The notes under the pieces: generated by a model
The model's input: the letters and a program-made list of their open reading frames with translations, nothing else
Told to the model about the DNA's origin: nothing
Databases searched by the model: none
Shown: piece after piece, positions 19,748 to 30,173 of the stretch
How positions within the stretch are numbered: position 1 is the stretch's first letter
Layout: the number at the start of each line of letters is the position of its first letter
Assembly: GCF_003660165.1 (NCBI RefSeq)
Contig: NZ_CP032829.1
Location: 1,116,001 to 1,180,000, forward strand
Length of the DNA: 64,000 nucleotides
Direction of reading: 5' to 3'
Source of the DNA: Sphingomonas paeninsulae
GTDB lineage: Bacteria > Pseudomonadota > Alphaproteobacteria > Sphingomonadales > Sphingomonadaceae
Translations under genes and position numbers: made by a program

Positions 19748-20989
19748 TTAAGCCGGGATCAACAACCCGGCCAGCGCGGCGGACATCAGGTTGGCGAGGC
19801 TGCCCGCTGCCAGCGCCCTCAGCCCAAGGCGCGCGATGATGGGGCGTTGGTTGGGGGCGAGGCTGCCGGTGACCGCCATCTGGATCGCGATCGAGCTGAA
19901 ATTGGCAAATCCGCACAAGGCAAAAGTGATGACCGCCACGGTGTGGGGAGACAGCGTGTCCTTTGCGTGGCCGAGGTCGATGAACGCCACAAATTCGTTC
20001 AACACGATCTTTGTCCCGAACAATCCACCGGCGCGCACGGCTTCGTCCCACGGCACGTTCAACAGGAACATGATAGGCGCAAAGACACCCCCGATGATCG
20101 CCTGAAAGTTGAGGTTCGGATAACCGAACCAGCCACCGATACCACCAAGCAAGCCGTTCGCCAGCGCGACCAGAGCCACGAACGCCAGCACCATCGCGCC
20201 AACTGCCACTGCCAGCTTTACGCCGGTCTGCGCGCCCTCTGCCGCCGCCATGATGATGTTGGCGGGACGTTCTTCGCCGAACGGAATATCGCCGACGACG
20301 CTGGGTTCCTTGCCCTGATCGGCGGGATTATCGGGCATGATGAGTTTGGCCATCAGAACACCGCCGGGAGCCGACATGAAACTGGCTGCCAGCAGATACG
20401 GCAAAAGCTGCGGACCGAGCATCGAGGCATAAGCGGCAAGGATCGTACCCGCGACCCCGGCCATGCCAACAGTCATGATGCAGAATAATTGCGAGGGCGT
20501 GAGTTCGGCGAGATAGGGGCGGATCACAAGCGGAGCCTCGCTCTGCCCGACGAAGATGTTGGCAGCGGCTCCCAGTGATTCGACCTTGGATATGCCCGTC
20601 ACATACTGGATCGCGCCACCGATCCAGCGGACGACGAATTGCATCACGCGCAGGTAGTAGAGGATCGAAATGAGTGCCGCGAAGAATATGATGACCGGCA
20701 GCGCAGCGAGTGCAAAGCTGTGGCCGCCGAGTTCAGGTTTGGCGAGAGGGCCGAAGATGAAGTCGATCCCCGCCTGCGCATAGCCGAGCAGATTGGTGAC
20801 GCCATGCGCCATCCCCTCGATCACCGTTTTCCCGAACGGCACATAAAGGACGAGCGTGGCGATACCGGCCTGCAATGCGAAGGCAGCACCAACGATGCGC
20901 AGGCGAATCGCGCGGCGGTTCGACGACAGCAACACCGCGATGGCCAAAAGCAATGCAATTCCGGCAATGCCGACCAACAACCTGTTCAT
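19748..20989 (-). CDS. Concentrative nucleoside transporter (CNT/NupC family)
   Basis: 413 aa, about ten hydrophobic segments. Family signatures are visible: SKVESLGAAANIFVGQSEAPLVI (first part of the substrate loop), TVGMAGVAGTILAAYASML, and GGLFGTKIVLNEFVAFIDL. It carries nucleosides inward with H+ or Na+ across the inner membrane. It is a lone gene; the specific nucleosides are unknown. Confidence 0.92.
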   Translation of the reverse strand: MNRLLVGIAGIALLLAIAVLLSSNRRAIRLRIVGAAFALQAGIATLVLYVPFGKTVIEGMAHGVTNLLGYAQAGIDFIFGPLAKPELGGHSFALAALPVIIFFAALISILYYLRVMQFVVRWIGGAIQYVTGISKVESLGAAANIFVGQSEAPLVIRPYLAELTPSQLFCIMTVGMAGVAGTILAAYASMLGPQLLPYLLAASFMSAPGGVLMAKLIMPDNPADQGKEPSVVGDIPFGEERPANIIMAAAEGAQTGVKLAVAVGAMVLAFVALVALANGLLGGIGGWFGYPNLNFQAIIGGVFAPIMFLLNVPWDEAVRAGGLFGTKIVLNEFVAFIDLGHAKDTLSPHTVAVITFALCGFANFSSIAIQMAVTGSLAPNQRPIIARLGLRALAAGSLANLMSAALAGLLIPA

Positions 20990-21116
20990 TCGGCACGCGC
21001 CCCTGTCCTGATGCCGCCAAACGGCAGCGCCGGGACGTTACACGCTCGCCATGGGGCGGCAACCCCCGATGAACCTCGGACTTTCGCTCGGGAGCCAAAC
21101 CCGATAGCAGGCCGTC

Positions 21117-21761
21117 ATGAACTCTCCGGCGCTCCCGATTTCCCGCTCGCTCTTTGCATTCTCCGTTTTCTATGGCGGGATGGTCTGCATTGCAGGCGTT
21201 CTTGGCGTCAAACAGGTCGCGCTGGGGCCACTGGCGGTCGAGGCCGGGATTTTCGCCTTTTTGTTGCTGGTCGTTATGTCGAGCGCGATTGCTGAACTTC
21301 ATGGGCAAAAAACTGCGACGGCACTGGTCCGAACGGGATTCGTGCCGCTGATCGTGTCCGCGCTGCTGATACAGTTCGTGCTGGTCCTGCCACACGATCC
21401 GGGGATGTACCCGCCCGCCATCGACGCGTTTCCAATCGTCGTCGGACAAAGCGCGCGGATGATGATTGCCGGGCTGATTTCCTATGGCACTTCGCAGACG
21501 CTGAACGTGTTCATCTTCGACAAACTCCGAAGCAATACCGGCAAGCTGGTTTGGCTGCGCGGCATGATTGCCAGCATCGTGTCGCAAATCGCCGATACGA
21601 TCTTGTTCATCACCATTTCGTTCTACGGCGAGCGGCCGATCCTCGGGCTGATGGAGGGGCAGATGCTCACCAAGGTTGTGTTGTCGATCGTGCTGGTCCC
21701 ATTCCTGATTACCGGGTTCGTCGCACTTGGCCGACGGCTCGACCGCGGAGCCATAAAATGA
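21117..21761 (+). CDS. Queuosine precursor transporter (YhhQ/VUT family)
   Basis: 214 aa with about six membrane segments. [17 protein letters not shown] and [18 protein letters not shown] fit the COG1738/YhhQ pattern. It imports preQ0 or preQ1 for queuosine tRNA modification. Its TGA overlaps the argB ATG (21758-21761), so the two are translated together, an unrelated pair. The 127-base leader was inspected for a preQ1 element and none could be confirmed. Confidence 0.87.
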   Translation: MNSPALPISRSLFAFSVFYGGMVCIAGVLGVKQVALGPLAVEAGIFAFLLLVVMSSAIAELHGQKTATALVRTGFVPLIVSALLIQFVLVLPHDPGMYPPAIDAFPIVVGQSARMMIAGLISYGTSQTLNVFIFDKLRSNTGKLVWLRGMIASIVSQIADTILFITISFYGERPILGLMEGQMLTKVVLSIVLVPFLITGFVALGRRLDRGAIK

Positions 21762-22657
21762 GCCGTCACGATCCAGACCAGACTTTATTGGCGAAAGCCG
21801 AAACGCTGACCGAGGCGCTGCCGTATATGCAGCGGTACGCCGGTCAGATCTTTGTCGTGAAATACGGGGGTCATGCGATGGGCGACCCCGTAGCGGCAAA
21901 GGGATTTGCCGCCGATATCGTGCTGTTGAAGGCGGTGGGCATCAATCCCGTCGTCGTTCACGGCGGAGGCCCACAGATCGGCGCAATGCTGAAAAAGCTG
22001 GGCGTCGAAAGTTCGTTCGTGAACGGGTTGCGAGTGACGGATGCCGAAACGGCCAGCATCGCCGAAATGGTCCTGTCGGGCGCAATCAACAAGGAAATCG
22101 TCGGCTGGATCACGCGGGCCGGCGGGCGCGCGGTCGGGCTGTCGGGCAAGGATGCCGGGCTGGTGACAGCAGAGAAGGTCGGCGGCCGCGAAGCCGATCC
22201 GACACGCGGGATCGAACGTCATGTCGACCTGGGTTTCGTAGGTGATCCGGTGGCGGTCGATCGCGCGATACTGGACACGTTATCGGCAGCGGGCGTCATC
22301 CCGGTGATCGCCCCGATCGCTGCGGGTGTGGACGGCGCGACATACAATATCAACGCCGACACAATGGCGGGCGCCATCGCCGCTGCACTGGGCGCGACGC
22401 GGCTGTTCCTGCTGACCGATGTGGCGGGTGTGCTGGACAAGGATGGCGAATTGCTGACCGACCTGACGCCTGCACAGATCGAAGCTCTACAGGCCGACGG
22501 GACCGTGACGGGCGGGATGATCCCGAAACTGGAAACCTGCGTCAACGCGGTCAAGGGCGGGGTAGAAGCCGCAGTTATTCTGGATGGGCGCGTTCCCCAT
22601 GCCATGCTGGTCGAGATATTCACCGCCAAGGGCGCGGGTACATTGGTTCGCGCGTGA
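21758..22657 (+). CDS. argB: Acetylglutamate kinase
   Basis: 299 aa. Phosphorylates N-acetylglutamate in arginine synthesis. The amino acid kinase motifs are present: KYGGHAMGD near residue 37, [11 protein letters not shown] near 65, and the nucleotide block [16 protein letters not shown] with MIPKLE. It overlaps the upstream transporter by four bases. argG lies separately at 30 kb. Confidence 0.96.
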   Translation: MSRHDPDQTLLAKAETLTEALPYMQRYAGQIFVVKYGGHAMGDPVAAKGFAADIVLLKAVGINPVVVHGGGPQIGAMLKKLGVESSFVNGLRVTDAETASIAEMVLSGAINKEIVGWITRAGGRAVGLSGKDAGLVTAEKVGGREADPTRGIERHVDLGFVGDPVAVDRAILDTLSAAGVIPVIAPIAAGVDGATYNINADTMAGAIAAALGATRLFLLTDVAGVLDKDGELLTDLTPAQIEALQADGTVTGGMIPKLETCVNAVKGGVEAAVILDGRVPHAMLVEIFTAKGAGTLVRA

Positions 22658-22719
22658 GGGCGTTGCGGCGCGTTGCGACAACACACCAACTTCGCTAGAG
22701 CGCGGCAAGACAAACTTCT

Positions 22720-22804
22720 CCGCTTCCCTGAGCTTGTCGAAGGGCTGCCTGCTCCCTTTTCGAAGAGACAGAAGGACAGCCCTTCGACAAGCTCAGGGAA
22801 GCGG
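22720..22804. repeat. Dispersed inverted repeat, copy 2 (perfect 28-bp arms)
   Basis: Arm 22720-22747 is the exact reverse complement of arm 22777-22804 (core CCCTGAGCTTGTCGAAGGGC), with a 29-base spacer. It lies between argB and the YggT gene and would fold into a long hairpin in either transcript. Confidence 0.9.
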
Positions 22805-22833
22805 AAGTGAACTGACGAAACTTAGGAACCGCC

Positions 22834-23127
22834 ATGCTCATTTCGATCGTCCAGATTCTTTATATCCTGTTGAGCATCATCTGGTGGGTCATCGTTATTC
22901 AGGCGGTCATGTCGTGGCTGATCGCCTTTAACGTGATCAACACGCACAATGATTTCGTTCGGTCGATCTGGCAGGCACTCGACCGGATTACCGAGCCGCT
23001 TTATCGCCCGATCCGCAAGATTCTGCCTGATTTCGGTGCCCTCGACCTGTCGCCGCTCGTCGTGCTGCTCGTACTCTATATTCTCCAAACAGTGGTTCTG
23101 CCGAACCTTCTGATGTCGGCAAGCTGA
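22834..23127 (+). CDS. YggT family membrane protein
   Basis: 97 aa. Two hydrophobic segments (residues 3-30 and 70-92) flank the loop with [17 protein letters not shown], the family signature. Members are linked to osmotic tolerance, division or chaperoning of membrane proteins in different bacteria; role here is not set. It precedes folD by one base. Confidence 0.9.
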   Translation: MLISIVQILYILLSIIWWVIVIQAVMSWLIAFNVINTHNDFVRSIWQALDRITEPLYRPIRKILPDFGALDLSPLVVLLVLYILQTVVLPNLLMSAS

Positions 23128-23128
23128 G

Positions 23129-23986
23129 ATGATTATCGACGGCAAGGCTTTTGCTGCCGCGTTACGCGCCGAAGTCGCAACGGGCGTTGCGCTACTGTCA
23201 CGCGTCCCCGGCCTCGCAGTGGTGCTTGTCGGCAGTGATCCGGCGAGCGCAGTCTATGTGCGGTCAAAGGGGAAAGCCTGTCGCGAAGCGGGCATGGCAA
23301 GCTTCGAACATCCACTGCCTGCCGAGACTTCACAGGCCGATCTGGTTGCGCTCGTCCACCAATTGAACGCCGATCCCGCCGTCGATGGCATCCTCGTGCA
23401 GCTTCCCCTGCCCGACCATATCGATGCGAATGCCATTATTGCAGCGATCGACCCGGAAAAGGACGTGGACGGCTTTACGCCCGAAAACGCCGGTCGGCTG
23501 GCTACGGGGCTGGAGGGGTTTGTGCCCTGCACGCCGCTGGGCGCGATGATGATGTTGAAGGCCACGCGGGGCGACCTGACGGGGCTTGAAGCGGTCGTGA
23601 TCGGACGGTCGAACATCGTTGGTAAGCCGATGGCGGCACTGTTGCTCGGCGAAAGCTGCACGGTGACGATCGCCCATTCGCGAACGCGTAACTTGCCCGC
23701 CGTTGTGCGCCGCGCCGACATCGTGGTGGCCGCCGTCGGCCGTCCGGAAATGGTGCGTGGCGACTGGATAAAACCCGGCGCGACCGTAATCGACGTCGGG
23801 ATCAACCGCGTCGATGCGGCTGCCAGTGACACAGGCGCTAAAACGAAACTGGTGGGCGATGTCGCCTTTGCCGAAGCCGAAGCCGTCGCGGGCGCGATTA
23901 CGCCGGTGCCGGGTGGTGTCGGCCCGATGACAATCGCCTGCCTGTTGAAGAACACGCTGACATCGGCGCAGCGGCGCGAGCGGTGA
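23129..23986 (+). CDS. folD: Methylenetetrahydrofolate dehydrogenase / methenyltetrahydrofolate cyclohydrolase
   Basis: 285 aa. It interconverts methylene-, methenyl- and 10-formyl-THF. The catalytic Lys lies in [13 protein letters not shown] near residue 50, followed by [25 protein letters not shown] and the NADP-binding [13 protein letters not shown]; the end [18 protein letters not shown] is typical. Its stop overlaps the GTG of the MarC gene by four bases. Confidence 0.96.
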   Translation: MIIDGKAFAAALRAEVATGVALLSRVPGLAVVLVGSDPASAVYVRSKGKACREAGMASFEHPLPAETSQADLVALVHQLNADPAVDGILVQLPLPDHIDANAIIAAIDPEKDVDGFTPENAGRLATGLEGFVPCTPLGAMMMLKATRGDLTGLEAVVIGRSNIVGKPMAALLLGESCTVTIAHSRTRNLPAVVRRADIVVAAVGRPEMVRGDWIKPGATVIDVGINRVDAAASDTGAKTKLVGDVAFAEAEAVAGAITPVPGGVGPMTIACLLKNTLTSAQRRER

Positions 23987-24606
23987 TCGCCCTTTTCGTC
24001 TCTGCTTTCGTCACGTTCTTTGTGGTTATCGACCCGCCGGGCTGTGCGCCGATCTTTGCCAGCCTGACATCGGGAGCGCCCGCCCAGCATCGTCGCAACA
24101 TGGCGATCCGGTCGGTTTTGGTCGCAAGCTGCATCCTGTTTGCCTTTGCTTTGGGCGGCAAACCGTTTTTGAAATCAATGGGCGTCAGCCTTGAAGCTTT
24201 CCGCGTCGCGGGCGGAATCATGTTGTTCCTGATCGCGCTCGAGATGGTTTTCGAAAAACGCACCGAGCGTCGGGAAAGTCGCGCTCAGGACGTAAAGACA
24301 TCCGAGGAACTCGACGACATTTCGATCTTTCCGATGGGCATACCGATGATCGCCGGGCCGGGTTCGATCGCCAGCGCCATGCTGTTATGTTCGCGCGTCG
24401 ATAACTGGTTCGACCGTGGCATCGTGCTGGCCGCGATGGCGGCTATCCTGGTGCTGACGATGGCATCGCTATTGCTGGCAGGACCGTTGATGAACCTGCT
24501 CGGCAATCGGCTCGAAGCGATGATTACCCGTGTATTGGGGGTCATCCTCGCCGCACTGGCAACTCAATTCGTGATCGACGGGATCAAGACCAGCTTCGGC
24601 GTCTGA
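23983..24606 (+). CDS. MarC family integral membrane protein
   Basis: 207 aa, about six membrane segments. [14 protein letters not shown] and [19 protein letters not shown] are family signatures. Starts with GTG and overlaps folD. Despite the name, the family has no proven drug resistance role. Confidence 0.88.
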   Translation: MIALFVSAFVTFFVVIDPPGCAPIFASLTSGAPAQHRRNMAIRSVLVASCILFAFALGGKPFLKSMGVSLEAFRVAGGIMLFLIALEMVFEKRTERRESRAQDVKTSEELDDISIFPMGIPMIAGPGSIASAMLLCSRVDNWFDRGIVLAAMAAILVLTMASLLLAGPLMNLLGNRLEAMITRVLGVILAALATQFVIDGIKTSFGV

Positions 24607-24613
24607 TCTCGCC

Positions 24614-26395
24614 TTAACGAATGCGCCACAACAAAAGTGGCGAGCCCGCTGGCAACGGCATCGGTTCGAGCCATGCAAATTTTTCGCCCTTAGCCAAGCG
24701 TGAGTAGAACCCGTTGGGCGAACGCGAACGATAGATCGTTGATTCGCTCATGTTCGGACACGTCAGAAGCAATGTTGCGCCATGTTTCACCATGATCGCG
24801 TGCGCGGTTTCCGGTGTGCCATCAAAGGCGTGGTGAACATCGAGGATCGCATCGCCATTGCGATGATACGGTCCTGCAATCGCCTTTTGCGGAGTGACGT
24901 TGATCAAACGCGGCCCCATATCGACAAAGGTGAAAATCGTGGTTGCGGGCAGCCGCGCAATCGGTGCCAGTGCAGGCAATGTCGCGCAACGCGCGTTTGC
25001 CCGACCGATCGCCTTGCTGCGTGCGGTCACCGGAGCGGCGGGGAACTGATCGACGGCCACCGGCACGGCGACCCCTGAAACCAGCAATATCACCGCAACG
25101 ACGCCCACCGTCCGCATCAGCATCGACCCGCTGTTGCGAAATTTCGGCACCAGATACCAGACCAGAGCCGTCGCACCCGGAACCGCCATCAACTGCGCCG
25201 CAGGCCCCTGACGGGTCTGCCACAGCACCAGAAGCAACGAGACAAGCGAAACGAGCGCGACCGGTGCCCATGCTCCGAAACGCCCCTGAGCGCGCGCGTG
25301 CCATGCCGTCCAGAAACTGCCGATAACGCCAACCACCGGAAGCGCGACAACCATCACAAATGTGGTCCACGGCTGTGTATAGAGCGGCTTTGCTTCACGG
25401 ATATTGTTGAACCATTTTGACGCCAACTCAGGCGAAATCTGTTCAGGACGACCGAGGCATTGCGGCCATACCAGCGCGAACGCCGCGACGAGAAACGCAC
25501 CGCCGATTGCCGCTGCGCCGAGCCGAATCCGGGTGTTGGCCGCGGTCAGATACGACAGGCCGAAAGCAAGAACCCCAGCCGTGACCATCGCAGACAACCA
25601 GACCGGCGACAGCACATCGCACCGCGCCACGCTGCTGGCATAGGACGTAAAACCTGCATAGCCGAGCGCGCATCCACCGGCCAAAGCAAGCGCATAGCCA
25701 CGCAACCGCGCAGCTTCGTCCATGTCCCAGACCCAGCGTAGCACGCTTGCCGCACCCGCGATCACAAGGAACGGCATCAGCTCCAGTCCGATCGTCAGAG
25801 ATACCGCGCTCGACAAGCCCATCGTCAGGCCACCACGCATCGTGTTCCGATCGGCCAGCCCGGCAATCGTCAGCACCAGCATCGCCAACTGCCACCCGTG
25901 ATGATCGACGCGCAGGGGCGAAAACATCAGCATCGCAGAGGAGCAACAAAGGATCAGCCCGGCGGCAACCGCGAATGAATCGCGCGCGACAAGCCGACGC
26001 ACCGCAAGCCCCATCGCAGCCATCGCGACCCATAATGGCAACATCGGCGCGATGGCCGCGGCAGTTTTTTCGGCAACGGCCGTTCCGGCAAAGGGACGAA
26101 CGAGCAGTTCGATCCCTGCGATCGGCAGATCGACAAGGCGGCTCCAGTGAATGTCGAAGCCGAGCGGCGGATTGAGCTTATACTGGCGAAGGTCGTACCA
26201 TCCCTGCCCGTTCAACAGCGCGTGCACCTGCGCCATCCGCATATTATCGTCGGTATCGGGCAGGCTGTACCAGTGGATCGCAGCCCAGCGAAAATAGAGC
26301 ATGAACGCACAGGCGATAATCCAGATCAGCGTCTGCCAGCGCAGCCAATGGTAAATCCGGCCTTCGGGGACGGCATCAGGTATCACGCTCATCAC
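24614..26395 (-). CDS. GT-C-like multipass membrane protein (putative glycosyltransferase)
   Basis: 593 aa. About a dozen membrane helices make up residues 20-430, then a soluble C-terminal domain. An early luminal loop holds LPDTDDNMRMAQV followed by PPLGFDIHWSRLVDLPIAG; DTDD before the second helix resembles the metal-binding Asp of GT-C enzymes such as STT3 and PglB. I infer use of a polyprenyl-linked sugar donor. The C-terminal part has no clear WWDxG-like motif. It converges with MarC and diverges from GtrA. Function is a family-level inference only. Confidence 0.6.
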   Translation of the reverse strand: MMSVIPDAVPEGRIYHWLRWQTLIWIIACAFMLYFRWAAIHWYSLPDTDDNMRMAQVHALLNGQGWYDLRQYKLNPPLGFDIHWSRLVDLPIAGIELLVRPFAGTAVAEKTAAAIAPMLPLWVAMAAMGLAVRRLVARDSFAVAAGLILCCSSAMLMFSPLRVDHHGWQLAMLVLTIAGLADRNTMRGGLTMGLSSAVSLTIGLELMPFLVIAGAASVLRWVWDMDEAARLRGYALALAGGCALGYAGFTSYASSVARCDVLSPVWLSAMVTAGVLAFGLSYLTAANTRIRLGAAAIGGAFLVAAFALVWPQCLGRPEQISPELASKWFNNIREAKPLYTQPWTTFVMVVALPVVGVIGSFWTAWHARAQGRFGAWAPVALVSLVSLLLVLWQTRQGPAAQLMAVPGATALVWYLVPKFRNSGSMLMRTVGVVAVILLVSGVAVPVAVDQFPAAPVTARSKAIGRANARCATLPALAPIARLPATTIFTFVDMGPRLINVTPQKAIAGPYHRNGDAILDVHHAFDGTPETAHAIMVKHGATLLLTCPNMSESTIYRSRSPNGFYSRLAKGEKFAWLEPMPLPAGSPLLLWRIR

Positions 26396-26453
26396 TTCCC
26401 CTTAACTCGGTGGCGTCTTAAGGGGTCGCTTCTCATGTGCCAAGCGGACACCG

Positions 26454-26870
26454 ATGCTTAAAACTCTTTCCCTCGACGATAATCAGCGCGCCTTGCTGGC
26501 GCAGATACTGCGCTATGCCGTGACGGGCGGGTTCGTGACCGTGCTGGGCGTGGTGGTTTACGCGCTGTTCGTGCGCGTCGTCGGTACGGCGCCCCTCGTC
26601 GCCAACGTCGCCGCTTATCTCGTGGCGATGGCCGCCGGCTATTTCCTGCACAGCCGCTTCAGTTTTCGCGATCAGGGCTCGCGCGGTAAACCCGCGCAGG
26701 TTGGGGCGAAGTTTTTCATCACATCCGGCATCAGCTTTTCGCTCAACAGCTTTTTCGTCTGGTTGTTCACCAGCATTTTTCACTGGGACAAGCTGACACC
26801 GATTGGCGCGATGGTGTTTATTACGCCGGTGATCTGCTTTGTAATCTATCGGAAATGGGTCTTCGTCTGA
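26454..26870 (+). CDS. GtrA family membrane protein
   Basis: 138 aa with four membrane segments, including RYAVTGGFVTVLGVVVYALF and AAYLVAMAAGYFLHSRF(SF), the GtrA pattern. GtrA proteins are thought to flip prenyl-linked sugars for cell-surface glycan modification with GtrB. The next gene starts at the base following its stop. Confidence 0.88.
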   Translation: MLKTLSLDDNQRALLAQILRYAVTGGFVTVLGVVVYALFVRVVGTAPLVANVAAYLVAMAAGYFLHSRFSFRDQGSRGKPAQVGAKFFITSGISFSLNSFFVWLFTSIFHWDKLTPIGAMVFITPVICFVIYRKWVFV

Positions 26871-27599
26871 ATGGATCGCTCGATTTATGACGCGATGGCC
26901 GCGCAGGACAGCGTCCACTGGTGGTATGTCGCGCGCCGCGACGTGCTGCACGATCTGATCGCGCGGTACATCCCGCTGCCGACGGACGCGCGGATATTGG
27001 AGATCGGCTGCGGAACCGGCCACAATCTGGCGATGCTGGCAAAGTTCGGCACCGTCGAAGGAAGCGAACTCGATCCAGCGTCACGCGCGATGGCGATCGA
27101 GCGGTTCGGTCCTGTGATCGGCGATGCACGCTTGCCCGAACTCGATGGGATCGCGGACGGGCGTTACGATATGGTGGCGCTGCTCGATGTACTCGAACAC
27201 GTCGGGGACGACGTTGCCGCGCTGAAGGGGATCGCCAGGCGGTTAAAGCCGGGCGGGAAGATACTGCTGACGGTGCCGCAATATCCGTTCATGTGGTCGG
27301 GTCACGACGTCGCCAATCACCACTTCCGGCGCTACACCAAAAAGACGCTGGAAGCTGCGATCGCAGCCAGTGGGTTGCGTCATGAAAAACTGACAAGCTT
27401 TAACAGCCTGTTGTTTCCGCTGGCCGCCGCGAGCCGCGTTGCGGCGAAAATTCGGGGCCGGGAAGGCAGCGATGATACGCTGCCCCCTGCGCCGGTAAAT
27501 GGCTTGTTCCGAACGATATTCGGACTGGAACGTCACCTGATCGGCCGTATTCCGTTGCCACCGGGAATTTCGCTGGCCGCCATCTTGTCGCCCCGATAA
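26871..27599 (+). CDS. Class I SAM-dependent methyltransferase
   Basis: 242 aa. The SAM motif ILEIGCGTGHNLAML is near residues 41-55, with MVALLDVLEHVGDD near 100-113 and LKPGGKILLTVPQYPFMWS, matching Methyltransf_11/23. The tail (LIGRIPLPPGISLAAIL) is hydrophobic. It is adjacent to gtrA and converges on a GT2, and its last 67 bases overlap that gene on the opposite strand. A lipid or sugar substrate is likely but unproven. Confidence 0.87.
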   Translation: MDRSIYDAMAAQDSVHWWYVARRDVLHDLIARYIPLPTDARILEIGCGTGHNLAMLAKFGTVEGSELDPASRAMAIERFGPVIGDARLPELDGIADGRYDMVALLDVLEHVGDDVAALKGIARRLKPGGKILLTVPQYPFMWSGHDVANHHFRRYTKKTLEAAIAASGLRHEKLTSFNSLLFPLAAASRVAAKIRGREGSDDTLPPAPVNGLFRTIFGLERHLIGRIPLPPGISLAAILSPR

Positions 27600-28549
27600 C
27601 CGAGAACTGTGTCCTCACGGGCGGTCCCGATGACATCGGCGACAATATAGAGCGGGCGCTTTTTCGATTCGATATAGAGTCGACCAAGATATTCGCCGAT
27701 CATGCCGAGAACGAACATCTGGACCGCGCCCAGACCGACGACGACCAGCATCAGTGAGGTCCAGCCCGCCACTGCCGTGCCGGTCAGCCAGCCGACAGCG
27801 ATATAGGCCAGGATCAGAAACGAGAAGCCGGTCAGCGCCAGTCCCGCGTGACTGGCAAAGCGCAATGGCGCAGTCGAAAAACCCGTCACCGCATCGAACG
27901 CAAGGCTCAACATCTTGGCGAAAGGATAATGGGTTTCGCCCGCATGACGTTCCGCGCGATCATAGGCGAAAGGCACCTGTCGGAAGCCGATCCACGCAAC
28001 CATACCCCGAATGAAACGCGCCTGTTCGGGCATGGCGAGCAGCGCATCCAGAGCGCGCCTGCTCATCAGGCGAAAATCCCCGGCGTCGAGCGGGATGCTG
28101 GTATCGGTCAGCTTGTCGAGCAACCGATAAAAAATCGCCGCCGAAGCCCGTTTGGCAAGGCTTTCCCCCGCGCGCTGGCGACGCACTGCATAGACGACAT
28201 CGGCACGCTGGCTGTCCATCGCGGCGAGCATGTCGGGTAGCAGTTCGGGCGGGTCTTGCAGATCGGCGTCAAGTATCAGGATGCGCTCGCCGCGAGCCAG
28301 ATCAAGCCCCGCCGTCAGCGCAAGCTGGTGCCCGTGATTGCGCGACAGGTTGATCGCCATGACCTGAGGATCGGCGGCGGCGATGCGGGTCATTGCTGCC
28401 CAGGTGCCATCACGCGAACCATCGTCGATCAACACGATTTCATGGTCGTCCCCCGCCACGGCGCGCGCAACCGCCGACACCCGCCGATGCAGTTCGTCGA
28501 GACAGGCTTCTTCGTCAAAACAGGGGATCACGATTGAAAGAAAGGTCAT
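27533..28549 (-). CDS. GtrB/DPM1-like glycosyltransferase family 2
   Basis: 338 aa. The GT2 nucleotide-sugar motifs are present: SIVIPCFDEEACL at the start, LIDDGSRDGTW, ILDADLQDPPELL (DxD-like), and RFIRGMVAWIGF. Two C-terminal helices (about 235-290) match the GtrB/dolichol-phosphate mannosyltransferase pattern. It would transfer a sugar to polyprenyl phosphate. The ATG overlaps the stop of the upstream membrane protein gene by four bases, so these two are co-translated. Confidence 0.88.
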   Translation of the reverse strand: MTFLSIVIPCFDEEACLDELHRRVSAVARAVAGDDHEIVLIDDGSRDGTWAAMTRIAAADPQVMAINLSRNHGHQLALTAGLDLARGERILILDADLQDPPELLPDMLAAMDSQRADVVYAVRRQRAGESLAKRASAAIFYRLLDKLTDTSIPLDAGDFRLMSRRALDALLAMPEQARFIRGMVAWIGFRQVPFAYDRAERHAGETHYPFAKMLSLAFDAVTGFSTAPLRFASHAGLALTGFSFLILAYIAVGWLTGTAVAGWTSLMLVVVGLGAVQMFVLGMIGEYLGRLYIESKKRPLYIVADVIGTAREDTVLGYRGDKMAASEIPGGNGIRPIR

Positions 28550-30105
28550 GGCGTTGCCTGTAGCACGGCGGGCGCATGTCGCATCGTCCTGTCGTCGATC
28601 CGATAAAGCCGATCGCTGCCAGCTTGCCAGATGAGTGTCATGCCCTTTGTCAGCACAGGATCGAACACCGGCGGGTCCATGAGCCAGACGTAATCGAATG
28701 CGTCCCGGGGTAAATTTCGCAGCGACCAGTTCAGCGGTCGCCAGCGGTTACGGCATGGCCCGGCGGTTACGACCTGCGAGGGGTCGGCCTTGAAATACAG
28801 CGCGTCGGGCTTGTTCGTCGTCAGCAACTGCGCACCGGCCATGTCCCACTGGTCGTTCGAATAGGCGCGTTTTCGGACGATGGCGATCGCGCCAAGATGC
28901 TCCATACGATTGGTCGACCACAGATCACGGCAGTCGTGGCCTGAAAAGCTGACCAGCCGCGCGTTTTCAGGGACATAGTTGAGGGCGGTCAGCGCGCGAT
29001 CAAATCCTGCTGAGGCAATGGCAAAGCTGACGGTGTTCGACGCGATACGCACCCCGAAAAACACCAGCCCTGCAATAGCCAGCGCATTGGCGAACCCTGT
29101 CGTGGCGCGTGGTCGCAGCCTGATACCGATGATCGGGATGGCGAGCAGATAGGGAGTCAGTCGCATATCGGCATAGGCGGACCCAAAGACGATGCGCGGC
29201 AGGCATATGAAAACGACCAACAGGAACAGAGCCGTCGCACCCAGATTGCGCGAGACTTCGAGCCGACGGCTGCCAATCGCGGCAACGAACAGCGCGCAAA
29301 GCACAGCCACCGAAGCCTCGTCAAACCATTGCCAGCGATCGCGCAGGGTCTTCTGGAACCATTCCCATTTGCGCGCCCAATGAAACCAGTCGGCGGTCTG
29401 GCCGGTTACATGCCCGCTGCGCCAGAGGATCATCAGCAGTATAGGGGGTGCCAGAGACAGGCACTGGATACCCGCATGAAAAAAGGCGCGGAACCAGCCG
29501 ACGCCCCGGTCATGCTGCCGGATGAGTTCTGCCGAGAATGCAAGGACACAGAGCATTCCCCAGCCAAACGTGTGCGTCACCCAGATCAGCGGTGCGATCA
29601 GGAGGAAAACCGCCGCGCGCAGTTTCTGTCGCCCCAGTCGCGCAAGGCGTAACCAAAGCCCGAAAGCCAGCAACGCAAACGCCATCGACAGTGAAAAGTT
29701 GACGAACCCGAACAGGAAAGGGTGGCCGTAAGCCAGCGGCAAAGCAAACAGTGCAGTCGGAGGGATGCGCCCATGAACCTCGCGCGCAATCCACAGCATT
29801 CCGGCCACGGTCAAGGCAGGGATCGCCATGACAATCAGCTTGACGCCGAACTCCAATCCGAAAATCTTTGCCATCGGCACGATCAGCAAATCGACGCCAA
29901 GGTTGCCGATCAGCGCCCATTGGAAATTGTAGAAATGCCGGATTGCCGATCCGTCACCATCGAGCTGAACACGGTAACGCCCCATGTGCCCCGGCAAATC
30001 GACCAGCGGCGCGATCGTCGGCCACAGCAACGGGACCATCGCAAACAGCGTCAGCGCAACAACCGTCGCGCGACGTTCCCACCAATTCAGATCACTTTGC
30101 CCCAT
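28546..30105 (-). CDS. Polytopic membrane protein, GT-C-like (function unknown)
   Basis: 519 aa. A dozen or so helices over residues 15-370, then a soluble tail. WPTIAPLVDLPGHMGRYRV near residue 30 puts an Asp and His in the first outer loop, similar to GT-C proteins. It is co-translated with the GtrB-like GT2 (27533-28549), which suggests that it uses the polyprenyl-linked sugar made by that enzyme. No specific family is recognised. Confidence 0.55.
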   Translation of the reverse strand: MGQSDLNWWERRATVVALTLFAMVPLLWPTIAPLVDLPGHMGRYRVQLDGDGSAIRHFYNFQWALIGNLGVDLLIVPMAKIFGLEFGVKLIVMAIPALTVAGMLWIAREVHGRIPPTALFALPLAYGHPFLFGFVNFSLSMAFALLAFGLWLRLARLGRQKLRAAVFLLIAPLIWVTHTFGWGMLCVLAFSAELIRQHDRGVGWFRAFFHAGIQCLSLAPPILLMILWRSGHVTGQTADWFHWARKWEWFQKTLRDRWQWFDEASVAVLCALFVAAIGSRRLEVSRNLGATALFLLVVFICLPRIVFGSAYADMRLTPYLLAIPIIGIRLRPRATTGFANALAIAGLVFFGVRIASNTVSFAIASAGFDRALTALNYVPENARLVSFSGHDCRDLWSTNRMEHLGAIAIVRKRAYSNDQWDMAGAQLLTTNKPDALYFKADPSQVVTAGPCRNRWRPLNWSLRNLPRDAFDYVWLMDPPVFDPVLTKGMTLIWQAGSDRLYRIDDRTMRHAPAVLQATP

Positions 30106-30173
30106 CGTCGCAGCTTTAGCGGTGAGGTGCGAAGTTCGGCAAGGCGCGTAAAAGACTTTCGTCGTTACGCGGA

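Noticed and set aside
20990-21116. Possible preQ1 riboswitch ahead of the queuosine precursor transporter
   Set aside because: I could not fit the leader to preQ1-I, -II or -III patterns.
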